44,812 bases of DNA from JANWHV01 sp035534995 (GTDB taxonomy: Bacteria; Chloroflexota; UBA5177; JANWHV01): contig DATLQX010000227.1 in assembly GCA_035534995.1 (NCBI GenBank), positions 1 through 44,812 of the forward strand, in the 5' to 3' direction. This document shows positions 30,370 through 38,276 of the stretch, piece after piece (position 1 is the first letter of the stretch; every line of letters starts with the position of its first letter). Below the pieces are notes generated by a model. That model saw only the letters and a program-made list of their open reading frames with translations. It was not told the DNA's origin and made no database searches. The translations under genes were made by a program, and so were the position numbers.

Positions 30370-31368
30370 TTGTCCACCTTCAATCCCGAGCGCCCTACCG
30401 TGGCCTCGCCGATCCCGGATCAACAAGATGCCCACCGGCCCGTCCGCTTGGGCACGCGCGGCAGTGCCCTCGCGCTCGCCCAAACTGCCATTGTCCGGGC
30501 CCTGCTTGACTGCCAATCGCCGCCAATCCGCACCGTGGTGGAAATCGTGCAGTCCCTCGGCGATCGGGTGCCGGATCGTCCGCTGGCCGCCCTTGCGTCC
30601 CAGGGTATCTTCACCGAGGCCCTGGAACATGCCCTAAGGGTATCCCGCGTGGACGCGGTCATTCATTCAGCTAAGGATCTTCCCAGTACTCTACCAGCGG
30701 ACATGCTCCTGGTGGCCGCGCCGGGTCGCGACGACCCACGGGATTGCCTGGTGACCGCCGGCGGCATCAGCTTACTGGACCTTCCCACGGCCGCCACCAT
30801 TGGAACCGGCAGTCCACGGCGCATCGCCCAACTCCGCCTGCTCCGCCCCGATCTCCGTTTCGAGCCCATCCGCGGCAACGTCGATACCCGCCGGCGAGCT
30901 GCCCTGACCGGAAAGGTGGATGCGGTGATCCTCGCGGCGGCTGGCCTGCGAAGACTCGGCCTCATGGACCGACACGCCGCCGTGCTCCCGATCGAAGTCT
31001 GCCTGCCCCAAGCGGGTCAGGGGACGCTGGCGATCGAAATTCGCGCGGCGGACCGTCTGATGGCCGAGATCTTTGGCGCTCTGAACCGCCAGTTTGACAC
31101 CACCCGAGCCTGCCTGTTCGCCGAACGCGCGGTTTTGGCCCACCTTGGGGCAGGCTGCCAGGCGCCCATCGCCGCCTACGCCGAGATCCTCCCCGACCAG
31201 TCGCTGCTTCTCCGCGGCTGCGTGGCGGCACTGGATGGTACAGTGATGCTCCGATCCGTGCGTCAGGGCCGATTGGACATGGCGGAAGAGCTTGGCCGAG
31301 TGGTAGCCGAGGAGTTGCGGCGCCAGGGGGCCGTCGCCGTCCTGGCGACGGCCGCTGAGTTGACGTGA
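30370..31368 (+). CDS. hemC: Porphobilinogen deaminase (hydroxymethylbilane synthase)
   Basis: A 332-residue enzyme that joins four porphobilinogens into hydroxymethylbilane for heme and corrin synthesis. Visible: VRLGTRGSALALAQT near the N-terminus, HSAKDLPSTLP (the catalytic Asp lies in the SxKDxP segment), GTGSPRRIAQL, IRGNVDTR, and GCQAPIAAYAE with the cysteine that carries the dipyrromethane cofactor. The TTG at 30370 has GGAGGA 8-9 nt upstream and fits the family start better than the GTG at 30328. Its stop overlaps the next gene, mutS, as GTGA, so heme enzyme and repair gene are translationally coupled. No other hem gene is in the window. Confidence 0.94.
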   Translation: MSTFNPERPTVASPIPDQQDAHRPVRLGTRGSALALAQTAIVRALLDCQSPPIRTVVEIVQSLGDRVPDRPLAALASQGIFTEALEHALRVSRVDAVIHSAKDLPSTLPADMLLVAAPGRDDPRDCLVTAGGISLLDLPTAATIGTGSPRRIAQLRLLRPDLRFEPIRGNVDTRRRAALTGKVDAVILAAAGLRRLGLMDRHAAVLPIEVCLPQAGQGTLAIEIRAADRLMAEIFGALNRQFDTTRACLFAERAVLAHLGAGCQAPIAAYAEILPDQSLLLRGCVAALDGTVMLRSVRQGRLDMAEELGRVVAEELRRQGAVAVLATAAELT

Positions 31369-33959
31369 GCGAGAACGCGACCCCCGCCCGGCAACAATAC
31401 CTCGAAGTGAAAGCGGAGTATCCGGACGCGCTGGTCTGGTTTCGCCTGGGCGACTTCTATGAGATGTTCGACGACGATGCCAGGGTGGCCTCCGCCGCCC
31501 TCCGGATCACCCTCACCTCCCGCTCCTTCGGGAAAGATTGCCGGGTGCCGATGTGCGGGGTTCCCGCGCACTCAGCGGCTCGTTTCCTGGCTCGGCTGGT
31601 CCGCCAGGGTCATAACGTGGCGGTGTGCGAGCAACTGAGTCCGCCGGGCAAGGGACTGGTGGACAGGAAGGTGGTGCGGGTCATCACGCCCGGCACGCTT
31701 TCCGAGCCGGAGTTGCTCCGCCCTGGCGAGAGTAACTATCTGGCCGCCATTACCCGCCGAGCCGGCCGCTACGCCGTCGCCCATGCCGAAGTGTCCACGG
31801 GAGAGTTTCGGGTGGCCGAAACCGACGACCCGAGCGAGCTGGCGCGCGAACTGGACAGCCTGGCTCCACATGAGTGCCTGGTCGATGGTGAGGCTGCCCT
31901 GCCCAATCTGGCGCTCCGGCACCGGGCCGGGGATCAGGGGTTGTGGCGGCAAGCGTCGGGGCTCGATCGCCTGCGCCGCCATCTGGATGCCGCCTCGCTG
32001 CATCTTGCGGACTGCGAGAACCGACCCGCGAGCGCCGCTGCCGCCGGGGCCATCCTTGCCTATCTCGAACGGACAAACCGGCCGCTCCTCAACGGCCTCC
32101 GTCGCCTCCTTCCCTATCCGCTCAACGACGCGGTTGCCGTGGACCAGGCTACCAGAGCCACGCTCCTGGGAAAGGAGCATTCCAGCGGCGGGGGAGAGAT
32201 CACGCTGCTGAGCCTGCTGGACCAAACCATTACTCCCATGGGTGCCCGCCAACTGGCTCGCTGGCTGCGCCGCCCGACGCGGAACCGCGAACTGCTGCTC
32301 ACGCGCCATCAGGCAATCGGGGAGTTGGTGGAGGCGCCTGGCCTCAGGGCGGCCCTCCGCCAGGCGCTGCGGGGCATCGGCGATCTGGAGCGCCTTACGG
32401 GACGGGTCGGCCAGGGTCGGGCCGCCGCCGAGGAGTTGCGCGCCATCGCCACTATCCTGGAAGCAATTCCCATGATTCTCCGCGCCCTAGCCCCGGCCAC
32501 CGCTGCCTATCTTACGGATGAGGCCGCGGGTTTAGATCCGGCGCCCGATGTGGCTGCCGCGATCCGAGCCGCTGTCGCCCCTAGCGGCAGCGATCGCTCG
32601 ATTTGTCCCGGCTATGACCGAGAAATCGACAGCCTCGAAGGCCAGGCCGTGGAGGCGCGACATCGGCTGACTCTCCTGGAAGCGGAGGAACGCGAGCGGA
32701 CCACGATTCGGTCGCTGAAGGTCGCCTACAACAGTGTCTTTGGCTACTACATCGAGGTATCCAAGGCTAATTTGGCCAAAGTGCCGGCGGACTATACACG
32801 GAAGCAAACCCTGGTCAACGCGGAGCGTTTCGTGACCGCTGAGTTGTTGCACTGGGAAGCGGAGCTTGCCGAGGCGGAGGCCCGGTTACGGGAGCGGGAC
32901 GCTGAGCGCTTCGCCGCCCTTTTGCGGGGCATCACCGCCGAGGCTCCACGTCTGCAACGTACGGCCGAGGCCCTCGGGATCCTGGATACACTCGGATCGC
33001 TGGCGGAGGTCGCCGAACAGCGGCGCTTCAGCCGGCCCGAATTGGTCGATACCACGGACCTGACAATCGCGGGTGGGCGCCACCCATTGGTGGAGGCCGC
33101 GGTGGGGCCGGAGTCCTACATCGCCAACGACTGCCGGCTAGGTGGGGATGGACCCTGCCTGGCAATCGTGACCGGACCGAACATGGGTGGGAAAAGTACC
33201 TACTTGCGTCAGGTAGCGCTGATCGTCTATCTGGCTCAGATCGGCAGTTTTGTCCCGGCCGCCTATGCTCGTATCGGTTTGGTCGACCGGATTGTTACCC
33301 GGGTTGGCGCTCACGATCATCTCGCCCGCGGCCAGTCCACTTTCCTGGTGGAGATGGCGGAGACCGCCGCGATCGCCCGCCTCGCCACCCCGCGAAGTCT
33401 GGTCTTGCTGGATGAGATCGGTCGCGGCACCACCAGTTGCGATGGCCAGGCGATTGCCCACGCGGTAGCCGAATATCTCCATGATGTCGTGGAAGCACGT
33501 GCCCTCTTCGCCACCCACTATTACGAGCTGGCCCGCGTCGCCGAAAGTTGGCCCCGCGCCTGTAACCTGCACGTCGCCGCCGAGGAACACGGAGAGGATG
33601 TCGTGTTCCTCTATTCGGTGACGCCTGGAGTGGCGGACAAGAGCTTCGCCCTGCATGTGGCCAGACTGGCCGGCATGCCGGAACCGATCATTCGGCGGGC
33701 CGAGGAATTGGTAGCGGCCTGGACTCCCTTGAGTGCCGAGCCCGCCCGAGAGCCGTACGCGCGCCCGGTAAGCCAGCCGCCAATTCAGCTCCGAGTGGCC
33801 GAACGCGCCACGCCGGACCAGGTGGCCGAAGATCTCCTGGCCCTGGACCTGGCGGCAACCACCCCAATCGCCGCCCTCAACGCCCTTCATCGGTTGCAGC
33901 AGCAGGCGAGGGATCAACGGCCGGCGGGGCCGGCCCGTGCCGACCGACCGACCGGCTAG
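31365..33959 (+). CDS. mutS: DNA mismatch repair protein MutS (copy B)
   Basis: A second full-length MutS1, 864 residues. Mismatch-reading motif GDFYEMF (Phe31, Glu33), the connector, lever and clamp domains, Walker A GPNMGGKST at 604-612, VLLDEIGRGTTSCDG at about 680, and ATHYYEL. The tail keeps the LLALDLAATTPIAALNALHRL module (consensus LxxLTPxxALxxLxxL), but where a QLSLF-type clamp motif is expected it reads QLRVAE. This is the reverse of copy A. It is not MutS2: it has the N-terminal mismatch domain and no Smr domain. The GTG start overlaps the hemC stop by 4 nt; mutL follows after 8 nt. This mutS-mutL pairing makes copy B the likelier general repair protein. Confidence 0.96.
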   Translation: MSENATPARQQYLEVKAEYPDALVWFRLGDFYEMFDDDARVASAALRITLTSRSFGKDCRVPMCGVPAHSAARFLARLVRQGHNVAVCEQLSPPGKGLVDRKVVRVITPGTLSEPELLRPGESNYLAAITRRAGRYAVAHAEVSTGEFRVAETDDPSELARELDSLAPHECLVDGEAALPNLALRHRAGDQGLWRQASGLDRLRRHLDAASLHLADCENRPASAAAAGAILAYLERTNRPLLNGLRRLLPYPLNDAVAVDQATRATLLGKEHSSGGGEITLLSLLDQTITPMGARQLARWLRRPTRNRELLLTRHQAIGELVEAPGLRAALRQALRGIGDLERLTGRVGQGRAAAEELRAIATILEAIPMILRALAPATAAYLTDEAAGLDPAPDVAAAIRAAVAPSGSDRSICPGYDREIDSLEGQAVEARHRLTLLEAEERERTTIRSLKVAYNSVFGYYIEVSKANLAKVPADYTRKQTLVNAERFVTAELLHWEAELAEAEARLRERDAERFAALLRGITAEAPRLQRTAEALGILDTLGSLAEVAEQRRFSRPELVDTTDLTIAGGRHPLVEAAVGPESYIANDCRLGGDGPCLAIVTGPNMGGKSTYLRQVALIVYLAQIGSFVPAAYARIGLVDRIVTRVGAHDHLARGQSTFLVEMAETAAIARLATPRSLVLLDEIGRGTTSCDGQAIAHAVAEYLHDVVEARALFATHYYELARVAESWPRACNLHVAAEEHGEDVVFLYSVTPGVADKSFALHVARLAGMPEPIIRRAEELVAAWTPLSAEPAREPYARPVSQPPIQLRVAERATPDQVAEDLLALDLAATTPIAALNALHRLQQQARDQRPAGPARADRPTG

Positions 33960-33967
33960 CGGGTGCC

Positions 33968-35641
33968 ATGGAGCCCGATGATCCTCCCCGCCGCCCCATT
34001 CGGAAAATGTCGCCGGCCCTGGCTCAGCGGATCGCCGCCGGTGAGGTTGTGGAGCGCCCTGGCTCGGTGCTCCGGGAACTGGTGGAGAATGCCCTGGATG
34101 CCGGCGCCGGATCGATCCGGGTCGCCGTGGTTGGGGCTGGATTGGATCTGATCGAGGTCAGCGATGATGGCCAGGGCATTGCGCCCGACGAATTGGCCCT
34201 TGCCTTCAGCCGCCATGCCACCAGTAAAATTCTGAGCGAACCCGACCTGGACGCCATCCAGACGCTCGGTTTCCGCGGGGAGGCGCTCTCGGCCATCGCC
34301 GCCGTGGCGACGGTGGAGGCAACCTCCGCTACCGCGAACGGCCAGGCGGGCGCGCGGATCGTCCTGCGGGAGGGCGAGGTGCGCGAGCAAGCTCGGCGGG
34401 CTCGCGCGCCAGGCACCACGGTTCGCGTCCTCGACCTGTTCGGCGGACTGCCCGTACGACGGATCTTCCTGCCCGATCCAAAGGCGGAGCGCGCCCAGCT
34501 ACTCTTCCTAATCCGTATTTATGCTCTTACCCGACCGCTGGTCCGCTTTAGTCTGACCATCGATGGGAAGGAACGCTTTCATTCCGCCGGACTGGGAGAG
34601 CTAGGCGCCCTCGCCGCCGTGTATGCCGATCAGGCGGCCCGCCTCACAGCTCTGGGAACGCACGCGATCGGCCAGGGTCAAGTTCATGGCTATGTGGGCG
34701 ACCCTGGCCTCACCCGAGGCAATCGCGAGGGTTTGGTCCTTGTGCTCAATGGGCGCTGGATCCGCCCTCATGCCTGGCTGTCGGCTCTGGAATCGGCCTA
34801 TCAGGCGGTTCTTCCCCACGGCCGGCATCCGGTCGGTGTTCTCTACCTCGATGTCAATCCCGGCCAGGTGGATGTGAATCTCCATCCTGCCAAGCTTGAG
34901 GCGAGAGTGCGGGGCGACGAGGAATGGCGCCTGGGCTTGGGAGCATTGCTCCGAAACCACCTGGGGAATGCCGTGACCCCGGCCGCCCTGCTGGCGAACC
35001 CCCTGGAACGTCCGCGACAGCGGACCCTCCCCGCTCCGCGGCGGAGCTTGCGCGAAAGCGGCCCGGACTATGGCGAGGAGCTGGACTTCACGTCCATGCG
35101 CGTGCTGGGTCAGGTATTTCAGACGGCGATTCTCGTCGAGGCGGACAACGTTCTCTATCTCGTGGACCAACATCGGGCGGACGAGCGCGCCATCCACGAA
35201 GTGCTCGTCGCCCAGAAGAGCACTGTTGTCTCGCAGGAACTTCTGGAGCCTATCCGGTTGGAGGCGAAAGAGCGCGACCTGGAGACCATCGAGGCAAGGC
35301 TCCCGGAATTGGCCGGGCTGGGGTTCCGGGTGGAACGATTTGGCAAGCGAACCTTTTTGGTCCGATCCCATCCGGCGGGGCTTCCAGGTAGCACCGGATC
35401 CGCCTTGGGGGAAACTCTGGCCGGCGGCCTCGACCAGGGACCGAACTGGCGTGACCAGCTCCTGATCGACATCGCCTGTCGGGCCGCGATCAAGCGGGGA
35501 ACCGCGCTTACCACCCAGGAAATGCTGGTCCTGTTGGCGCGCTTACAACGCTGCGCGAGCCGTACCCAGTGCCCGCATGGGAGCCCGATCGTGGCCGCGG
35601 TCCGGGCGGAGGATCTGGCGCGGCACTTCAAATGGCCATGA
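33968..35641 (+). CDS. mutL: DNA mismatch repair endonuclease MutL
   Basis: A 557-residue MutL. N-terminal GHKL ATPase with QRIAAGEVVERPGSVLRELVENALDAGA, EVSDDGQGI, FSRHATSKI, and TLGFRGEALSAI. The C-terminal dimer domain has DQHRADERAIHE at 400-411, matching the endonuclease motif DQHAx2Ex4E except Ala to Arg at position four; QELLEP just after it, like the MutL clamp-binding QxLLxP; an ACRAAIKRG motif; and CPHGSP where most have CPHGRP. So it is of the nicking type, as expected in a genome that probably lacks MutH. Slightly short because the linker is brief. Directly follows mutS copy B. Confidence 0.96.
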   Translation: MEPDDPPRRPIRKMSPALAQRIAAGEVVERPGSVLRELVENALDAGAGSIRVAVVGAGLDLIEVSDDGQGIAPDELALAFSRHATSKILSEPDLDAIQTLGFRGEALSAIAAVATVEATSATANGQAGARIVLREGEVREQARRARAPGTTVRVLDLFGGLPVRRIFLPDPKAERAQLLFLIRIYALTRPLVRFSLTIDGKERFHSAGLGELGALAAVYADQAARLTALGTHAIGQGQVHGYVGDPGLTRGNREGLVLVLNGRWIRPHAWLSALESAYQAVLPHGRHPVGVLYLDVNPGQVDVNLHPAKLEARVRGDEEWRLGLGALLRNHLGNAVTPAALLANPLERPRQRTLPAPRRSLRESGPDYGEELDFTSMRVLGQVFQTAILVEADNVLYLVDQHRADERAIHEVLVAQKSTVVSQELLEPIRLEAKERDLETIEARLPELAGLGFRVERFGKRTFLVRSHPAGLPGSTGSALGETLAGGLDQGPNWRDQLLIDIACRAAIKRGTALTTQEMLVLLARLQRCASRTQCPHGSPIVAAVRAEDLARHFKWP

Positions 35642-35647
35642 ACTGGG

Positions 35648-35710
35648 GGGCGCGTAGGAACAGGAAGGCCGGCCGCGGTTCGCGGCCGGCCTTCCTGTTC
35701 CTACGCGCCC
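35648..35710. repeat. perfect 30-bp inverted repeat after mutL
   Basis: Bases 35648-35677 and 35681-35710 are exact reverse complements, separated by only GTT. It begins 7 nt after the mutL stop, and its right arm contains the stop codon of the minus-strand gene ending at 35701. It probably serves as a bidirectional terminator between convergent genes, though no T-run flanks it and the stem is about three times the usual length. Confidence 0.9.
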
Positions 35711-36096
35711 GCGTCGATGGTGACCGTCATCTCCATGCGGCATACCCGACAACGGAAGGTAAACCCAACCGCGAGATCCTCCTGATGGAGATAATAGGCC
35801 TGCTCATTCCGGCAATTGAGGCATGCCGTATAGCCGAACTGGAATTCCTTACAATCAAAGGGCCGAGAGCGCGGCGCTATCCGCGCTGGACGGAGCAGGT
35901 TCAGCACCACGCTGGATCGAAGTTCCGTGTCCCCGTCTTCCTGGTCATCGCCGCCAGGCTCGGCTACCGGCAGAATAGCGACCGGCCCTTCGGCAACGGG
36001 TGCCGCGCCAATCATCTTATGAAATGCGGCATCGGTCAGCTTGGCTTTCCGCTTGCGCGCATTCCCCCCGAATCGTCCATGATGCACAAAGATCAC
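35701..36096 (-). CDS. Hypothetical protein with C-terminal zinc ribbon
   Basis: A 131-residue protein I do not recognise. The first 20 residues are Arg/Lys-rich (GNARKRKAK), the middle is acidic (GGDDQEDGDTE), and the C-terminus holds CLNC and CRVC about 20 residues apart, in a strand-rich setting, which is a zinc ribbon. The GTG at 36096 overlaps the upstream gene's stop as GTGA, with GGAG 4 nt before; GTG at 36087 is another choice. No membrane segment. Its stop codon lies within the 30-bp inverted repeat. Confidence 0.68.
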   Translation of the reverse strand: MIFVHHGRFGGNARKRKAKLTDAAFHKMIGAAPVAEGPVAILPVAEPGGDDQEDGDTELRSSVVLNLLRPARIAPRSRPFDCKEFQFGYTACLNCRNEQAYYLHQEDLAVGFTFRCRVCRMEMTVTIDAGA

Positions 36097-36353
36097 TCCT
36101 CTCCAGGGTACGAGCCCACGCCTGCCGCGCAGGCGGAGGCGCCCACCCACTCCTGGAAAGCATCGAGGCTACCAAAGCCCTTCAGAATGCTTGCACAGCA
36201 CTCCTCCGAGCAAAGAAAAACTCTACCGTAGTAGAAGCGACCGATATCATCGCTATACAGGCGGGTACGACCCTCCTCGTGGTTGGTGATGCGTACCAGC
36301 ACCACCGGCCGGCCACAGCACGCGCAGAAACGGGTAATTCTACTGCCGGTCAC
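36093..36353 (-). CDS. Hypothetical small Cys-rich protein
   Basis: An 86-residue protein with CACC near the N-terminus and CSEEC(C) about 38 residues later, in a context (FLCSEECCASIL) like zinc fingers of the TRASH/MYM or FCS type, where CxxC...(F/Y)CSxxC binds one zinc. Between them are two short strands with RLYSDDIGRFYYGRVF. GTG at 36353 with GGGAGG 9 nt upstream; overlaps the next gene by 4 nt, so the two form an operon. Function not known. Confidence 0.68.
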   Translation of the reverse strand: MTGSRITRFCACCGRPVVLVRITNHEEGRTRLYSDDIGRFYYGRVFLCSEECCASILKGFGSLDAFQEWVGASACAAGVGSYPGEE

Positions 36354-36785
36354 GCTCTCTCGCCTCCCTTGAAAAGGCGCTAGCCGCGATGCATACGCTT
36401 AAACATTCACGCCGGTACTCGGAGGAGCCGAGCGATCAGCACACCCGGCTCCCGCCGGCGCCTGCTGTTACTGTACCACGGTAGAGGCGGGCGCGATCCT
36501 CCCTATTCCCGACATCGCCAGGAAAAAACGGTCAAGTGGAGAGATTAATGGCCTTTTCACCTTGTCAGGGGTACCCTGATGGTAGAGCCTGGTAATAATA
36601 GGAACCGGCTGGAAATATTCTACCCGAGTAGTACTCGAATAGGTGATTACAAAGACCGAGCGCCCTCAGTATAGTGGGGGCCAAGACACCACCAAGGGCG
36701 ACACGAGGGGTCGCCCGAGGGAAACACCCGCCGGACTACTCGTATTTGTGGTACGATTTCTCCGGCGGGTGAAGGAGGTACAACG
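36354..36785. other. 432-nt divergent intergenic region with palindromes
   Basis: No gene seen. It separates two outward-facing zinc-ribbon gene sets and holds three short inverted repeats: CTCGG-AGGAG-CCGAG near 36420, TCAGGG-GTA-CCCTGA at 36565-36579, and CGAGTA-G-TACTCG at 36625-36637. A possible plus-strand promoter is ATTACA (36646-36651), 18 nt, TATAGT (36670-36675), giving a leader of about 100 nt to the gene at 36786. Composition is AT-richer than the neighbours. Confidence 0.5.
36625..36637. promoter_or_regulatory. 13-bp palindrome, possible operator
   Basis: CGAGTA-G-TACTCG, a perfect dyad just upstream of the ATTACA-N18-TATAGT promoter candidate. An operator role is inferred from position only. 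Confidence 0.3.
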
Positions 36786-37187
36786 ATGCCCGACCTATTT
36801 GAACCTGAAATCGCCACCGTGCTGGTCGCGTGTGGTGCCTGTGGTACGCCGCTAGAGTTGGCGAGTACCGCTCTGGGCGTGTTTGGCTCCCAGGATGCCA
36901 TCCTCTGCATGGACTGCCTGTTGCGCCAGGGCGCGGACTCATCTCCAGACGCCACGGTCTCCTTGACCGAACGAATTCGCCTCATTGATGAAACCGTGGA
37001 TGAGTTCGCCGCTCATTTGCGTAACGTCCTGGTCCGCTGCGTGAAGCCTGATCTGAACTGGAATCGCGAGTACGGTTTCGAGCAATGGACCAACACCGGC
37101 GACCAAATCGCCGCTTCCATCGCTCCCAGCGTGTGGTACTCCATGCGGCAATATCTCTCCGACCGGGCACTGGCCAACGATCAATAA
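36786..37187 (+). CDS. Hypothetical zinc-ribbon protein
   Basis: A 133-residue soluble protein. CGAC at 16-19 and CMDC at 41-44 form a treble-clef or ribbon-type zinc site in the first 50 residues; the rest is helical, acidic and rich in Trp/Tyr (NWNREYGFEQWTN, VWYSMRQYL). Excellent start: GGAGG 7 nt before the ATG. I recognise no family. It is divergent from two other Cys-rich small genes across a palindrome-bearing gap, and is followed by asparaginase after 54 nt. Confidence 0.75.
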   Translation: MPDLFEPEIATVLVACGACGTPLELASTALGVFGSQDAILCMDCLLRQGADSSPDATVSLTERIRLIDETVDEFAAHLRNVLVRCVKPDLNWNREYGFEQWTNTGDQIAASIAPSVWYSMRQYLSDRALANDQ

Positions 37188-37241
37188 CGCACACCTCCCA
37201 AGCCTGCCGTTACACTGGAGACGTAGCAGCAGGGAGGATTC

Positions 37242-38276
37242 GTGTCGGCGCCACTATTCCAAACCAGAAGAAATAGCGTGGTCGAACGGTTAGAACGGGG
37301 ACATTGCGTAGTCTCCGATCCGCGAGGGGCGGTTGTCTGGTCCGTCGGTGATCCCGACCATGTGACCTATCTTCGCTCCTCCGCGAAACCCATGCAGGTG
37401 ACCGCCCTCTTGCTCAGCGGAGCGGTTGAGCGGTTCGCCCTGGAGCCGGCTCACATCGCGGTGTCGTGCGGCTCGCATCATGGAGAACCCCGCCATGTAC
37501 ATACTGTAAGCGATTTGTTGCGCCGCGCCGGCGTGGCGCCGGAGATGCTTCAGTGCGGCACGCACGATCTCGCCGCGCCCATCAGCTATCCGCTGGCCAG
37601 AGCCGGTCTCCATCCGTCCCCAATACACAACAACTGTTCCGGGAAGCACGCCGGCATGCTGGCCGCCGCGCAGGCCATGGGCGCCCCGCTCGACAGCTAC
37701 CTTGACCACGGTCATCCCGTCCAGAGATATATTCTTCAGGCGGTTTCGGCCTGCGCGGGCCTTGCTCCTGACCAGATCACGGTGGGAACCGATGGTTGCA
37801 GCGCCCCCAATTTCGCGCTATCCATGCGGCATATCGCCCGCTGTTTCGCCCAGATTGCCGATCCGAGTGACCGGGAGCCCGATCTCGCGGCGGCGCTCAC
37901 CGCGGCCGGCGCCGCGATGCGCGCGGACCCCTGGCTGGTGAGCGGGACCGATTCGCTCGATACCGCGCTCATGGACGCCTTCCCCACAGTGGTCATCAGC
38001 AAGGGCGGTGCCGAGGGACTCCAGTGCCTCGCCTTGCCTGCCCATGGGCTGGGACTGGCGGTGAAGTTCGAGAGCGGCCGGGCGGAAGGGATCGGGGCGG
38101 TTGTTCTGGCGATTCTCCGCGGACTGGGGTTGATTGGTGATTCGTTGCCCAGGCCATTGGCCCGCTTCGACGCCCCCGTGGTGCGGAATCATCGGGGCAT
38201 CACGGTAGGCGACTCACGGAGCCTGGTCGATCTTAAGGCCGCGCCCCGTCTCCGGGCGGCTCCCGCCGGCGCATGA
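37242..38276 (+). CDS. L-asparaginase II-family protein
   Basis: A 344-residue protein of the Asparaginase_II family (PF06089 type, as in Rhizobium etli AnsA), unrelated in fold to the E. coli enzymes; hydrolyses asparagine to aspartate and ammonia. Visible: LRSSAKPMQVTALLLSGA, VSCGSHHGEPRHV, the NNCSGKHAGMLAAAQAMG motif, TDGCSAPNFAL, and SKGGAEGLQC; the Ser/Lys/Cys-rich motifs carry the active site. GTG at 37242 follows GGGAGGATTC. Its stop overlaps the PEP carboxylase start as ATGA. Together they link aspartate production with oxaloacetate supply. Confidence 0.92.
   Translation: MSAPLFQTRRNSVVERLERGHCVVSDPRGAVVWSVGDPDHVTYLRSSAKPMQVTALLLSGAVERFALEPAHIAVSCGSHHGEPRHVHTVSDLLRRAGVAPEMLQCGTHDLAAPISYPLARAGLHPSPIHNNCSGKHAGMLAAAQAMGAPLDSYLDHGHPVQRYILQAVSACAGLAPDQITVGTDGCSAPNFALSMRHIARCFAQIADPSDREPDLAAALTAAGAAMRADPWLVSGTDSLDTALMDAFPTVVISKGGAEGLQCLALPAHGLGLAVKFESGRAEGIGAVVLAILRGLGLIGDSLPRPLARFDAPVVRNHRGITVGDSRSLVDLKAAPRLRAAPAGA

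Noticed and set aside
31365..33959. Second MutS as MutS2 or a structural-maintenance paralogue
   Set aside because: It has the N-terminal mismatch-binding domain with F-x-E and no Smr domain, so it is MutS1-type.
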